A stretch of DNA of 35,721 bases from positions 1-35,721 of the forward strand of contig CAIWUU010000078.1 in NCBI GenBank assembly GCA_903915955.1, read 5' to 3'. Origin of the DNA: an uncultured Chlorobiaceae bacterium. Its GTDB lineage: Bacteria; Bacteroidota; Chlorobiia; Chlorobiales; Chlorobiaceae. Below, piece by piece: positions 15,753-24,505 of the stretch (position 1 is the first letter of the stretch; each line of letters opens with the position of its first letter). The notes under the pieces were generated by a model. That model ran no database searches. It was not told where the DNA came from and saw nothing but the letters and a program-made list of their open reading frames with translations. The position numbers and the translations under genes were made by a program.

Positions 15753-17435
15753 TCAGTCAAAGAATGAGAGTTGCTCCTTTTTTATTCCTGCACTTTTTGT
15801 ACGAAAAGCTCTGTACGCATTGATAAGTGCATTGGTTGAACTGTCATGCCCACTCACCGTTTCGCCCCCCTGAATTTCAGGAAAAATCACCTTTGCGAGT
15901 TGCTTGCCAAGCTCCACACCCCACTGGTCAAACGAATTGATCTCCCAGATAATACCCTGTACAAAGACTTTGTGCTCATACATGGCAATGAGACTTCCAA
16001 GAGTGAAAGGGTTAATCTCCTCAAGAAGAATGGTATTGGTAGGACGATTGCCAGGAAATACTTTATGTGGCAGCAACATGTTCAGCTCTGAAACACTACA
16101 ACCGGATGCTTCAAGTTCTTTACGCACTTCTTGCTCGTTTTTACCTTTCATGAGCGCTTCGGTCTGCGCAAAACAGTTGGCAAGCAGTATGTCGTGATGC
16201 TCCCCTGCAGGATTCTGTGTTTTGAGAGGCACAATAAAATCGGCAGGAATAACTTGCGGCCCTTGATGCAGAAGCTGGAAAAAGGCGTGCTGGGAGTTGG
16301 TACCTGGCTCACCCCAGATCACCGGCCCGGTTGCATAATCGACCGCAGAACCATCGTATGTGACCTGTTTACCATTACTCTCCATATCGAGCTGCTGAAG
16401 ATAGGCAGGAAAACGGTGAAGATACTGGTCGTAGGGGATAACCGCATGAGATGAACAGGCAAAGAAATTGTTGTACCAGATGCCGAGCAGCGCCAGAAGA
16501 ACAGGAATATTGCGCTCAAGTGGCGTTTGACGGAAATGCTCATCCATGGCATAAGCACCGTTGAGCAACTCCTGAAAATGGTCAAAGCCGAGGAAAAACG
16601 CAATAGAAAGACCGATAGATGACCAGAGAGAGTAGCGTCCCCCAACCCAATCCCAAAAACGGAACATGTTGGCCTCATCAATACCAAACTCAACAACCTT
16701 TGTGCGGTTCGTTGAAACTGCTACAAAATGTTTGGCGATATGCGATGCATTGCCAGCATGCGTTAAAAACCACTCACGGGCGCTCATCGCATTGGTGAGG
16801 GTCTCCTGAGTGGTAAACGTTTTAGATGCTACAATAAAAAGGGTGGTTTCGGGATTGAGCCTCTTTAACGTCTCGCTGATGTGCGTGCCATCTATATTGG
16901 AGACAAAATGAACCTGGAGCTGACCATGGGCGAAAGGACGAAGCGCCTCGGTCACCATATAAGGACCAAGGTCAGAACCCCCAATACCTATATTCACCAC
17001 ATCAGTCATGCGCTTGCCCGTGAAGCCCGTCCACGTTCCAGAAATAACTCTTTCACAACAATCCTTCATCTGGGCAAGCACATCGGCAATCTCCGTTGAA
17101 AGATCAAGCCCATCAATCTGCAACGTGTAGCCTGATGGCCTTCGTAGCGCAGTATGCAGCACCGACCTGTGCTCAGTAACGTTGATGCTCTCTCCGTCAA
17201 ACATTGCGTCACGTTTTTTCTCCAGCCCGGCTTGACGTGCCAGCTCCAGCAGCAACTCCATGGTTTTCGGAGTAATCCGGTTTTTTGAATAGTCGAGCAA
17301 TAACCCTTTCCACCGAATGGAGAAACGTTCAAAGCGTGCAGGCTCTTCAACAAAGAGTTCACTCATCTGCAGAGACTCTATCTCATGCTGATGAGTCTGA
17401 AGTTCGCGCCACAGGAGGCTTTTTGACAAATCCAT
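15753..17435 (-). CDS. pgi: Glucose-6-phosphate isomerase
   Basis: This 560-residue cytoplasmic enzyme interconverts glucose 6-phosphate and fructose 6-phosphate in gluconeogenesis and glycogen metabolism. It has the two SIS-type domains with phosphate-binding [11 protein letters not shown] (150-160) and [13 protein letters not shown] (204-216). Catalytic residues are visible as Glu352 in MESNGKQ, His383 in TNSQHAFFQ and Lys511 in [10 protein letters not shown]. The length matches the long E. coli-type enzyme (549). The upstream RsbW-like gene is on the same strand, 60 bases away. The gene ends next to a strong shared hairpin. Confidence 0.97.
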   Translation of the reverse strand: MDLSKSLLWRELQTHQHEIESLQMSELFVEEPARFERFSIRWKGLLLDYSKNRITPKTMELLLELARQAGLEKKRDAMFDGESINVTEHRSVLHTALRRPSGYTLQIDGLDLSTEIADVLAQMKDCCERVISGTWTGFTGKRMTDVVNIGIGGSDLGPYMVTEALRPFAHGQLQVHFVSNIDGTHISETLKRLNPETTLFIVASKTFTTQETLTNAMSAREWFLTHAGNASHIAKHFVAVSTNRTKVVEFGIDEANMFRFWDWVGGRYSLWSSIGLSIAFFLGFDHFQELLNGAYAMDEHFRQTPLERNIPVLLALLGIWYNNFFACSSHAVIPYDQYLHRFPAYLQQLDMESNGKQVTYDGSAVDYATGPVIWGEPGTNSQHAFFQLLHQGPQVIPADFIVPLKTQNPAGEHHDILLANCFAQTEALMKGKNEQEVRKELEASGCSVSELNMLLPHKVFPGNRPTNTILLEEINPFTLGSLIAMYEHKVFVQGIIWEINSFDQWGVELGKQLAKVIFPEIQGGETVSGHDSSTNALINAYRAFRTKSAGIKKEQLSFFD

Positions 17436-17495
17436 GATAGTTTGATACCTGTTTTACCGTGTTAAACCGAACATACGAAGAACGACTGAATAATG

Positions 17496-17930
17496 TCAGT
17501 AGGGAATATAGCGCAAGATCAGGGTACAACCATCATCATCACACTCCAGAGCAACGCTTTCGACAATGCTTCGGATAATGAAGAGACCTCGACCTGATAA
17601 CTTGAAAAGATGAAGAGGATTGATGGGATTTGGCTGTTCGTCAGGGTTGAACCCTTTGCCACAATCTCTCACGAAAGCCAACAAAGTATTGTCTGAGGTA
17701 ATCAGCTTGCAGGATACGGTCAAATCCTCCTGCTCGCAATTGCCATGTTTTATAGCGTTAATAAAAGCCTCTTTCATAGACAATTGAAAAGATTCAATGA
17801 AAGGAGAGCTGTATCGTTCCCGTTCAGCAAACGATGCAATGAAGCCATGCAATGTTTCGTATTCCGAATATCTACCCGGCAACAAAATATCAGACCGACT
17901 CATGATACAGACTTCATATTCAAATGACAT
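17496..17930 (-). CDS. RsbW-like ATP-binding protein (HATPase_c anti-sigma/kinase type)
   Basis: This 144-residue single-domain GHKL ATPase has an N box with E54 and N58 followed by HGN (KEAFINAIKHGN), a G1 box DCGKGF (89-94) and a G2 box SGRGLFII (112-119). It lacks a histidine-kinase phosphoacceptor and sensor, so it fits the RsbW/SpoIIAB group, serine kinases that bind a sigma factor or phosphorylate a STAS-domain antagonist. Neither a sigma factor nor a STAS protein is encoded nearby. The start could be the ATG at 17930 or at 17903 (MSRSDIL); neither has a strong ribosome-binding site. Confidence 0.85.
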   Translation of the reverse strand: MSFEYEVCIMSRSDILLPGRYSEYETLHGFIASFAERERYSSPFIESFQLSMKEAFINAIKHGNCEQEDLTVSCKLITSDNTLLAFVRDCGKGFNPDEQPNPINPLHLFKLSGRGLFIIRSIVESVALECDDDGCTLILRYIPY

Positions 17931-18146
17931 TCAAGGAATCAGACGCTAATTTACAACGAAACAAGTAAAGAGCAAAAGTCAAGGGGATAATTCATTTGTC
18001 GTTACATAATAAGGGTAATAAAGCCGATGGCCTTATTTTTCTAAAAATTTTAATATTTTCAGCGGTTATTTATATTGAACTTGATAGCTTTATTAAAAAA
18101 GAGTTGAAGTTCTATTTCACATAATCAGACAAAGGTATTCAATACT

Positions 18147-18863
18147 ATGAAAAAAACAGCAAAACTTCTCAGCCTCGCCGTCGCACTTTTGGCAGGGATT
18201 GGTGGCACAGCCCAGGCTGAAGGATTTAAAGTCGGTGCAGATGTGGTCAGCAGCTACGTCTGGAGGGGTGGCGATTTGGGTGACTCACCGGCTATTCAGC
18301 CAGCTCTCTCCTATACTTTTCCTGGAAGTGGTATCATTGTTGGCGCATGGGGAACTTATGCAGTCAATGATGTTGGAGGAAACAAATACAACGAAACAGA
18401 CCTTTATGCAACAGTGCCGGTTGGAGACTTCTGCCTGACCGTAACTGATTATTATATTCCGGCCACGGACACTAAACCAAAGGCAAGAACCTTTGATTTC
18501 AGCAGTGACGGCCCGAACGTCATTGAGCTGAGCGTTGCTTATGCAAAAGATAACCTCAGCCTGCTTGCCGCCATTAATGTTGCGGGTGACAAAGGCAGTG
18601 CAGCAGCAGGAACAGACGGCACCGAAAATGCCAAGTACTTTGAGGCGGGTTACAAGTTCTACGATAAAGATGGCTATAGCGCAAAAGCTGTTGTCGGCAT
18701 TGGTGATGAAGATTACTATGGCGATCAGTATGTGGTCGGAAAAAATAGCAATATTGCCCTCGTCAACACCGGCATATCGGTTTCAAAAGATCGTTATACC
18801 GCATCCTATGTCTACAATCCTGACACAGAAAAATCAAGCCTTGTCTTCATGGCATCGTTCTGA
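18147..18863 (+). CDS. TorF-family putative porin (outer membrane beta-barrel)
   Basis: This 238-residue protein has a cleavable signal peptide (KKTAKLLSLAVALLAGIGG, cut likely after AQA at residue 24). The mature part consists of alternating beta strands with Gly and aromatic residues, ending in the Phe typical of outer-membrane barrels (SLVFMASF). The segment VSSYVWRGGDLGDSPAIQPAL near the N-terminus is the signature of the TorF (TIGR02001) family. It should form a small barrel in the outer membrane, possibly a pore; the solute is not known. AAAGG about 10 bases upstream may serve as the ribosome-binding site. A strong terminator follows, so it is likely a single-gene unit. Confidence 0.85.
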   Translation: MKKTAKLLSLAVALLAGIGGTAQAEGFKVGADVVSSYVWRGGDLGDSPAIQPALSYTFPGSGIIVGAWGTYAVNDVGGNKYNETDLYATVPVGDFCLTVTDYYIPATDTKPKARTFDFSSDGPNVIELSVAYAKDNLSLLAAINVAGDKGSAAAGTDGTENAKYFEAGYKFYDKDGYSAKAVVGIGDEDYYGDQYVVGKNSNIALVNTGISVSKDRYTASYVYNPDTEKSSLVFMASF

Positions 18864-18932
18864 CCTGTTATGATTCAAATCTTTCAGTGTTGTAACATGT
18901 GTTGAGAGATACAACAGGACATTATCACAAAT

Positions 18933-18968
18933 AAAAAAGGAGACTGATTTGATTCAGTCTCCTTTTTT
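18933..18968. terminator. Rho-independent terminator after the porin gene
   Basis: AAAAAAGGAGACTGA pairs with TCAGTCTCCTTTTTT over a TTTGAT loop: a nine-base GC-containing stem with A and T runs on both sides. It sits 70 bases past the porin stop and, being symmetrical, could also stop transcription arriving from the other strand. Confidence 0.92.
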
Positions 18969-18992
18969 ATTAACAATAGCACGACAAAAGCC

Positions 18993-19066
18993 ACCTGGGA
19001 GCGCCGAGCTCCAGCTCGGCACATTATCCTCTTTTTCTGCCGAGCTGGAGCTCGGCGTTCCCGGGT
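18993..19066. repeat. REPIN-like inverted repeat (two palindromic 29-bp arms)
   Basis: A 29-base left arm (18993-19021) and a 29-base right arm (19038-19066) are reverse complements except at two positions that still allow G-U pairs. They are separated by a 16-base T-rich spacer. Each arm is itself nearly palindromic around GCCGAGCTCCAGCTCGGC (8-base half-sites and a 2-base centre). Two inverted short palindromes with a short spacer form the architecture of REPINs, which are non-autonomous repeats mobilised by RAYT-type transposases. It lies in the non-coding gap between the convergent porin and GNAT-like genes. No transposase is in the window. Confidence 0.8.
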
Positions 19067-19123
19067 AGGGGTTCACACATACTCACGAAATCACTTCAGA
19101 ACCGACAGACAGAGCCTCGGGTC

Positions 19124-20257
19124 CTACAGATCAGCCTCGTAAATAACATACTCCTTGTATGGAGTCCCGCCAATCACCTTTGCGAGCTTGCTCATCGCCT
19201 CATTAGCCTTGAGTACCCAGCTCATCTCACTGGCATGAACTCCGTGTTTACCACCGTAATCGGCAATCTCGGCATTCATGATACTATCCACCCCCTTGTT
19301 GCGATACTCAGGCAGAACTCCCATCACGATGGTACGCACCATCGTAATGTTGCGACTGTACCAGAGATATTTCAGCAAGCCGATGGGCGAAAAAGGGTTG
19401 CCATCGACATGTTTGAGCGCCTGATTGACATCGGGAAGCGAAAGTGAAAAACCGACTGTACGCTTGTTACGATCCTCTACAAAATAGATGTAATTAGGAT
19501 TTGCAAGAGGTTTGAGACTTTTGCCCAGAAAATTGAACTCCTTGTCGGTCATGGGCACAAAACCCCAGTTTTTCTCCCAGGCCTTGTTGTAGATCTCCCT
19601 CATACGCTCAACTTCCCCGTCAAAATCTTTCATGTTCATGGGACGTATCGTCAACCCTTCACGCTTCTTCACATGCTCTGCTATACGGCGCAGACGCTCA
19701 ATATCAATACTCTCCTGATCGATATACCAGGCAAGCAGCTCCTGGCCGATACGGTGACCACTCTTCAGAACAAGGTCATTATAATAGGAAGGATTATAAA
19801 GCATGAGAAAGACCGGCGGGCTGTCATATCCTCTGGTCAACATGCCGCACTGGTCGTTCATGGATGGACTGACCGGCCCACGCATGGCGGTAAGTCCCTT
19901 TTTTTTCAGCCATCCGCCTGCTGCGTCAAAAAGAGCATTGGCAACGTCCTGATCGTTGATACACTCAAAAAAGCCCCAGAACCCAACCTTGTCTTCATGC
20001 ACCTCGTTGTGCAGACGGTTCTCGACAGCGGCAATAGTCCCTGCCATGACACCATCTTTCCATGCAGTAAACATTGCCAGATCAGCATGTTCATACAGGG
20101 GAAACCGCTCCGTATTAAGCGTTTTCATGTAATCGTCAATAACCGGCGGAACCCAGTTTTTATTGAGTTCAGGATCTTTGCGGTAGATCTGCCACGCAAA
20201 GGTTATAAACTCTCTCTTCTCTTTTTTGTTGCGAACCTGCCGTATCTCAATAGCCAT
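19124..20257 (-). CDS. GNAT-like N-acetyltransferase family protein (YghO-like)
   Basis: This 377-residue cytoplasmic protein resembles the YghO-type conserved family. The N-terminal half (RNKKEKREFITFAWQIYRKDPELNKNWVPP, then MRGPVSPSMNDQCG near residue 140) is characteristic. The C-terminal half has a GNAT-like acetyl-CoA fold with GVLPEYRNKGVDSIM near residue 310, equivalent to the Q/RxxGxG/A pyrophosphate loop. Substrate and pathway are unknown. It begins 10 bases after the stop of the DAHP synthase gene and is probably cotranscribed with it, although no link to aromatic amino-acid synthesis is known. Confidence 0.75.
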   Translation of the reverse strand: MAIEIRQVRNKKEKREFITFAWQIYRKDPELNKNWVPPVIDDYMKTLNTERFPLYEHADLAMFTAWKDGVMAGTIAAVENRLHNEVHEDKVGFWGFFECINDQDVANALFDAAGGWLKKKGLTAMRGPVSPSMNDQCGMLTRGYDSPPVFLMLYNPSYYNDLVLKSGHRIGQELLAWYIDQESIDIERLRRIAEHVKKREGLTIRPMNMKDFDGEVERMREIYNKAWEKNWGFVPMTDKEFNFLGKSLKPLANPNYIYFVEDRNKRTVGFSLSLPDVNQALKHVDGNPFSPIGLLKYLWYSRNITMVRTIVMGVLPEYRNKGVDSIMNAEIADYGGKHGVHASEMSWVLKANEAMSKLAKVIGGTPYKEYVIYEADL

Positions 20258-20267
20258 ACTCTCCTCT

Positions 20268-21320
20268 TCAACTGATTAGATTATGCATAACTGCCGCTCC
20301 TGCCCGAAGCATACATTCAGTCTCCTCCCAGGCAAGACACTCATCGGTTATCGACACGCCATACATCAGTTTGTCGGGATCTTCAGGAAATGGCTGGTTT
20401 CCACAATAGAGATTGCTCTCTATCATAACGCCGACAATACTTTTATTGCCAGCCTCTTTCTGTTTCAAAATATGTTCCCATACTGTCAACTGTCGCTCAT
20501 GTTTTTTCCCCGAATTGGCATGACTGCAATCAACAAGCAGCGATTGCTGCAAGCCAGCCTTGCCAAGCAACAACTCTGCGGCGGCAATACTCTCCTCGTC
20601 ATAATTGGGCTTCGCTCCACCACGCAGCACAAGATGGCCAAACGGATTACCCTTGGTGGTAATAACGCTGCTATACCCATCCTGGTCAATCCCCAGAAAA
20701 CTGTGAGGATGCATGGCTGAACGAATCGCATCAACGGCCACTCCAAGGCGTCCATCGGTCGAATTTTTGAAACCAACAGGCATAGAGAGACCACTGGCCA
20801 TCTGGCGGTGAGTCTGTGATTCAATCGTTCTTGCTCCGATTGCTGCCCAGCTCACGACATCAGCCACGTACTGGGGCGATATGGGATCAAGAAATTCAGT
20901 TGCCGCAGGGAGCCCCATCTCATTGATTTCAATAAGAAGCTTGCGCGCATGGAAAAGCCCGTGTTCGATATCATAAGTATCATCGAGATGAGGATCGTTG
21001 ATGAATCCCTTCCATCCGACAGTGGTACGAGGCTTTTCGAAATAGACCCGCATCATGATACAGAGCTCATGCTGAAGCTCCGTACGCAACAGGGCAAGTC
21101 TTCCAGCATATTCACGAGCCGCATCGACATCGTGGATAGAACAAGGCCCAACAATCACCAGTAAGCGAGCATCCTTGCCGGTCAAAATCTGTTCAACTTC
21201 ACGACGTCCGCCAGTAACCGTACCAGCCACCTGTTCAACCACCGGCAACATCCCTTTGAGCGCTCCTGGTGAAGGAAGCCGAATAATTCGTGAAACTCTT
21301 AAATCATGTAACTGTTCCAT
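20268..21320 (-). CDS. aroG: 3-deoxy-7-phosphoheptulonate (DAHP) synthase, class I
   Basis: This 350-residue enzyme condenses phosphoenolpyruvate and erythrose 4-phosphate to DAHP, the first step of the shikimate pathway. It has the AroF/G/H-type sequence and length: VGPCSIHD (metal-binding Cys), [21 protein letters not shown] (PEP and substrate binding), [11 protein letters not shown] and [12 protein letters not shown]. coli enzymes of this type are inhibited by Phe, Tyr or Trp; which effector acts here cannot be read from the sequence, so the symbol is by family only. It leads a two-gene unit with the GNAT-like gene and is divergent from serA. Confidence 0.95.
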   Translation of the reverse strand: MEQLHDLRVSRIIRLPSPGALKGMLPVVEQVAGTVTGGRREVEQILTGKDARLLVIVGPCSIHDVDAAREYAGRLALLRTELQHELCIMMRVYFEKPRTTVGWKGFINDPHLDDTYDIEHGLFHARKLLIEINEMGLPAATEFLDPISPQYVADVVSWAAIGARTIESQTHRQMASGLSMPVGFKNSTDGRLGVAVDAIRSAMHPHSFLGIDQDGYSSVITTKGNPFGHLVLRGGAKPNYDEESIAAAELLLGKAGLQQSLLVDCSHANSGKKHERQLTVWEHILKQKEAGNKSIVGVMIESNLYCGNQPFPEDPDKLMYGVSITDECLAWEETECMLRAGAAVMHNLIS

Positions 21321-21500
21321 CCGTTTTACACCTATAATAACGTCAAAAATAATATCACTAAAATTACAGTATGCAAGATAAAAAAAACCATCACATATAG
21401 TATAGTGCAGTACCCATACCGCTCAATTGCTGAAAATGGGAGAAACTCCTTGGCAAGAGACAGAGCTGCAAAATTTCCTTATATTAACCGTTGGACAAAA

Positions 21501-21514
21501 AATTGCATGCAATT
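21501..21514. promoter_or_regulatory. Perfect 14-bp palindrome upstream of serA
   Basis: AATTGCATGCAATT reads identically on both strands. It ends 21 bases before the preferred serA ATG at 21536, in the 215-base gap shared with the divergent DAHP synthase gene. Its position suits an operator or a leader hairpin. No regulator is identified. Confidence 0.35.
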
Positions 21515-21535
21515 CAAATCATCTCTACGAAAAAT

Positions 21536-23116
21536 ATGAATGTACTGATCACGGACGGTGTTGATCCCCAATGCGCTCAAATCCTTACACAGAACGGTTT
21601 TGACGTAACTGAGCGACCAAAAATAAGCAAGGATGAGCTTAAAGAGATCATCGGAAACTTTGACAAGCTGATTGTCAGAAGCGCAACCAAGGTTACCGCT
21701 GAAATTTTGGAATGTGGCACAAAACTGAATCTGATAGGAAGAGCTGGAGCTGGAGTTGACAACATCGACCTTGAAGCAGCAACCCGAAAAGGCGTTATTG
21801 TGATGAATACCCCCGGGGGCAATACCGTTTCCGCTGCAGAACACACCTGTGCCATGATGCTTGCAGCCGCACGCCGCATCCCGCAGGCAACAGCAGATCT
21901 CAAACAGGGTCACTGGAACAAGACAAGATTCAGCGGAGTAGAGCTTGAGGGAAAAACGCTCTCTATCATCGGTCTTGGTAAAATCGGTCGGGAAGTGGCA
22001 TCCAGAATGCAGGCCTTCGGGATGAAAACCATCGCCTACGACCCTATGATCCCCGATGAATATGCTGCGCAACTCAATATTGATCTTCTTCCCCTGCATG
22101 AGAATTTTATTCGTGCAGACTTCATCACCATCCACTCATCACTCAACGAATCAACGCGCAATCTCATCGCCAAAGAGACATTTGAGCTGATGAAAGAGGG
22201 CGTTATCATCGTCAACTGCGCCAGGGGAGGAATCATTAATGAAGCCGACCTTGCGGAAGCCATTATATCTGGTAAAGTTGCCGCCGTTGCACTTGATGTT
22301 TTTGAAAAAGAGCCAATCGACCCCGAAAACCCGCTGCTGAAACTCGAACAGGTCATTGCCACTCCACATATTGCCGCGTCAACTGCTGAAGCACAGCAAA
22401 AAGTGGCTATTCAGATTGCCGAACAAATTGTAGAATGGAAACGGACTGGAAAACTTGAGGGGGCTGTGAACGCATCAGCCGTCGAACTCGCACAGGCTCC
22501 AGGCGTGCAATCCTATCTCAACCTTGCAGAAAAACTCGGCGCAACCCTGGCGCAGATGGCACCAGTTGATGCCCATAAAATGACAGTAAGAACCTCCGGT
22601 GAGTTCCTCCACAAATTCAATGAGGTGATCACTGCAGCAGCTCTCAAAGGGTTTCTGGATATCAGCCAGTCAAAAGACACCAACTATATCAACGCATTCA
22701 CCATGGCCAAAGAGTGCGGAATCAGCCTGAATCAGAAGTTCGAAAAAGAGAACCTTGACTATACCAACCTTATCCGCATTGAGCTCGAAAACGATACCGA
22801 AAAACGGATGATTGGTGGAACAGTCTTTGGCGACAAAGAGGTACGCATCGTGATGATAGACCAGTTCCTTGTAGAGTTCAAGCCTGAAGGCAATATTATC
22901 ATCTACAACAATACCGACAAACCCGGTGTCATTGCCCATGTAACCCAGCTCCTGCTTCAGCACAATCTGAATGTTGCTTACGTGGCACTTTCAAGGGATG
23001 AAGAGAAAAAGGTGGCCATGACAGCAATTGTTGTTGATGGCGATGTGACCCATGAGCTGCTTGAAGAGGTAAGAAGAGTCAACGGCGTTGAAGTCGCCAA
23101 CCTTGTAATGCTCTGA
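21536..23116 (+). CDS. serA: D-3-phosphoglycerate dehydrogenase
   Basis: This 526-residue long-form enzyme catalyses the first step of serine synthesis, oxidation of 3-phosphoglycerate with NAD+. It has the NAD-binding loop GLGKIGREVA (147-156), catalytic Arg230 (NCARGG), Glu259 (DVFEKEP) and His278 (TPHIAAS), an allosteric-substrate-binding domain (about 320-445) and a C-terminal ACT domain (about 455-526, VIAHVTQLLLQHNLNVAYV). The length matches the 525-530 residue B. subtilis/Mycobacterium type. A TTG-started extension from 21491 would add 15 residues and overlap the palindrome; the ATG gives the family's usual beginning. It is followed by a perfect terminator. Confidence 0.95.
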   Translation: MNVLITDGVDPQCAQILTQNGFDVTERPKISKDELKEIIGNFDKLIVRSATKVTAEILECGTKLNLIGRAGAGVDNIDLEAATRKGVIVMNTPGGNTVSAAEHTCAMMLAAARRIPQATADLKQGHWNKTRFSGVELEGKTLSIIGLGKIGREVASRMQAFGMKTIAYDPMIPDEYAAQLNIDLLPLHENFIRADFITIHSSLNESTRNLIAKETFELMKEGVIIVNCARGGIINEADLAEAIISGKVAAVALDVFEKEPIDPENPLLKLEQVIATPHIAASTAEAQQKVAIQIAEQIVEWKRTGKLEGAVNASAVELAQAPGVQSYLNLAEKLGATLAQMAPVDAHKMTVRTSGEFLHKFNEVITAAALKGFLDISQSKDTNYINAFTMAKECGISLNQKFEKENLDYTNLIRIELENDTEKRMIGGTVFGDKEVRIVMIDQFLVEFKPEGNIIIYNNTDKPGVIAHVTQLLLQHNLNVAYVALSRDEEKKVAMTAIVVDGDVTHELLEEVRRVNGVEVANLVML

Positions 23117-23130
23117 ACAGCAAAAACAGT

Positions 23131-23170
23131 CAATAAAAAAACCTGCTCGTGATGGCAGGTTTTTTTATTG
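23131..23170. terminator. Bidirectional Rho-independent terminator between serA and the ArsA-like gene
   Basis: A perfect 16-base stem (23131-23146 with 23155-23170; core ACCTGC/GCAGGT, flanked by seven A and seven T) closes over an 8-base loop. It lies between convergent genes, 14 bases past the serA stop and 17 bases past the other gene's stop, and works in both directions. Confidence 0.95.
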
Positions 23171-23186
23171 CTACAAATACAAAATA

Positions 23187-24377
23187 TTATCTGGCGGCCT
23201 TTTCAAAATCAATGCTCAGCCACTTGTCTTCATACGAGGCACCTGTGGAATCCATGCCAGCAAGGAAAATTGGCAGGGCAACAATTTTCTGATAGTCACC
23301 AATACGAATGGTAAGATCATCACCAAGTTTGAGAATTTTCGGTTCGAGTCCCATATTCTCCATAAAGGGCAACCTCACGCGCACCTTGTAGTGTCCGTCA
23401 GAGACCTTCTTGATATCAATCGGGTTCTCGGTAAAAAAGATATCAAGAGGGTTCTTGTCTTCGTATACCTTCTCGCCGACTCTGCGAAGCATGGCCAGTC
23501 CAACAACCTCATCATCAAACAGCGGCACTTCTGCAATCGGAATAGGAGCAAAAGCCTCCTCAATCTGCTCAATATACTTCTGCTGAATAGCACGCCACTT
23601 CTGGAAGTAAGGATCAGGGCTCTGATCGGGCATGACACGGTTAATTGTAATACGGTCGACCGTAATACCATAAAGGTTAAGATAGGTCAAAGCGCGCATA
23701 GACTCCTTGATGACCATCTTTTCAGGATTCATAACAAGGCGCATCGTCGTTTTGGAGCCATCTGCAAGCAGGTCAATAATACCTTCGGTTGAAGAGAAGA
23801 GGTTGTCAACCTTTTCGTACACCTCTACAGGAGCAACAAAATCGTTTATCTTGTTAACTTTCTTTGCTAGAGGCCTGATCACCGGTTTCACCATAAATTT
23901 TTCGACATTGCGAATCATCTTGATAAACCATCCAAATGTTTCTGGCAGAGAGAGAAGACGAAGCGTCTCGCCGGTAGGAGCACAGTCAACGACAAGAAGA
24001 TCATATTCATTCTGTTCATTATAGCGCTTGATATAGGAGAGCGAAAAGAGCTCCTCCATACCAGGCAGAACACCCATCTCTTCAGCATAGACGCCTTCAA
24101 TACCACGTGCCTCCATGATATGAGCAAAGTGCTCTCTGACAACATCCCAGTTCAGATTGAGATCACCGAAAACGCTGACCTCCTGACCCCAGAGATTTTC
24201 AGCAACTTTAATAGGCGAAGGCCCTAACTTGACGTCGAGCGAATCACCCAGACTGTGTGCCGGATCGGTAGACATAATCAGGGTCTTGTACCCCATGTCC
24301 GCTGCCCGGAGCGCCGTCGCCGCAGCGATTGAGGTTTTACCAACGCCACCCTTTCCGGTAAAAATGATATTACGCAT
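23187..24377 (-). CDS. ArsA/Get3-family ATPase
   Basis: This 396-residue soluble ATPase of the SIMIBI class has the deviant Walker A GKGGVGKT with signature Lys9 (residues 8-15), the switch I segment [11 protein letters not shown] near 36-46 and the switch II segment [18 protein letters not shown] near 130. The last about 90 residues form a beta-rich HSP20/ArsA_HSP20-like domain. The protein has one cysteine only (in switch II), so it lacks both the arsenite-binding cysteines of ArsA and the zinc CxxC of Get3. No arsenic genes are nearby. Green sulfur bacteria are known to carry several such ATPases of unclear role; protein targeting or cofactor handling are possibilities. The gene ends at a shared terminator. 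Confidence 0.88.
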   Translation of the reverse strand: MRNIIFTGKGGVGKTSIAAATALRAADMGYKTLIMSTDPAHSLGDSLDVKLGPSPIKVAENLWGQEVSVFGDLNLNWDVVREHFAHIMEARGIEGVYAEEMGVLPGMEELFSLSYIKRYNEQNEYDLLVVDCAPTGETLRLLSLPETFGWFIKMIRNVEKFMVKPVIRPLAKKVNKINDFVAPVEVYEKVDNLFSSTEGIIDLLADGSKTTMRLVMNPEKMVIKESMRALTYLNLYGITVDRITINRVMPDQSPDPYFQKWRAIQQKYIEQIEEAFAPIPIAEVPLFDDEVVGLAMLRRVGEKVYEDKNPLDIFFTENPIDIKKVSDGHYKVRVRLPFMENMGLEPKILKLGDDLTIRIGDYQKIVALPIFLAGMDSTGASYEDKWLSIDFEKAAR

Positions 24378-24505
24378 ACGTTTAATATTGCTCTTTTAAA
24401 GAATTATTGAATCAACGCTGTTTTTATGTCCTCAAAGATAATAAATAATATCCTTTAATCGAACATGAAAACAATTCATATCAAAACCCCGCAGCTCCAA
24501 TGCTT

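Noticed and set aside
23187-24377. Arsenic resistance function
   Set aside because: Arsenite-binding cysteines and companion ars genes are missing.
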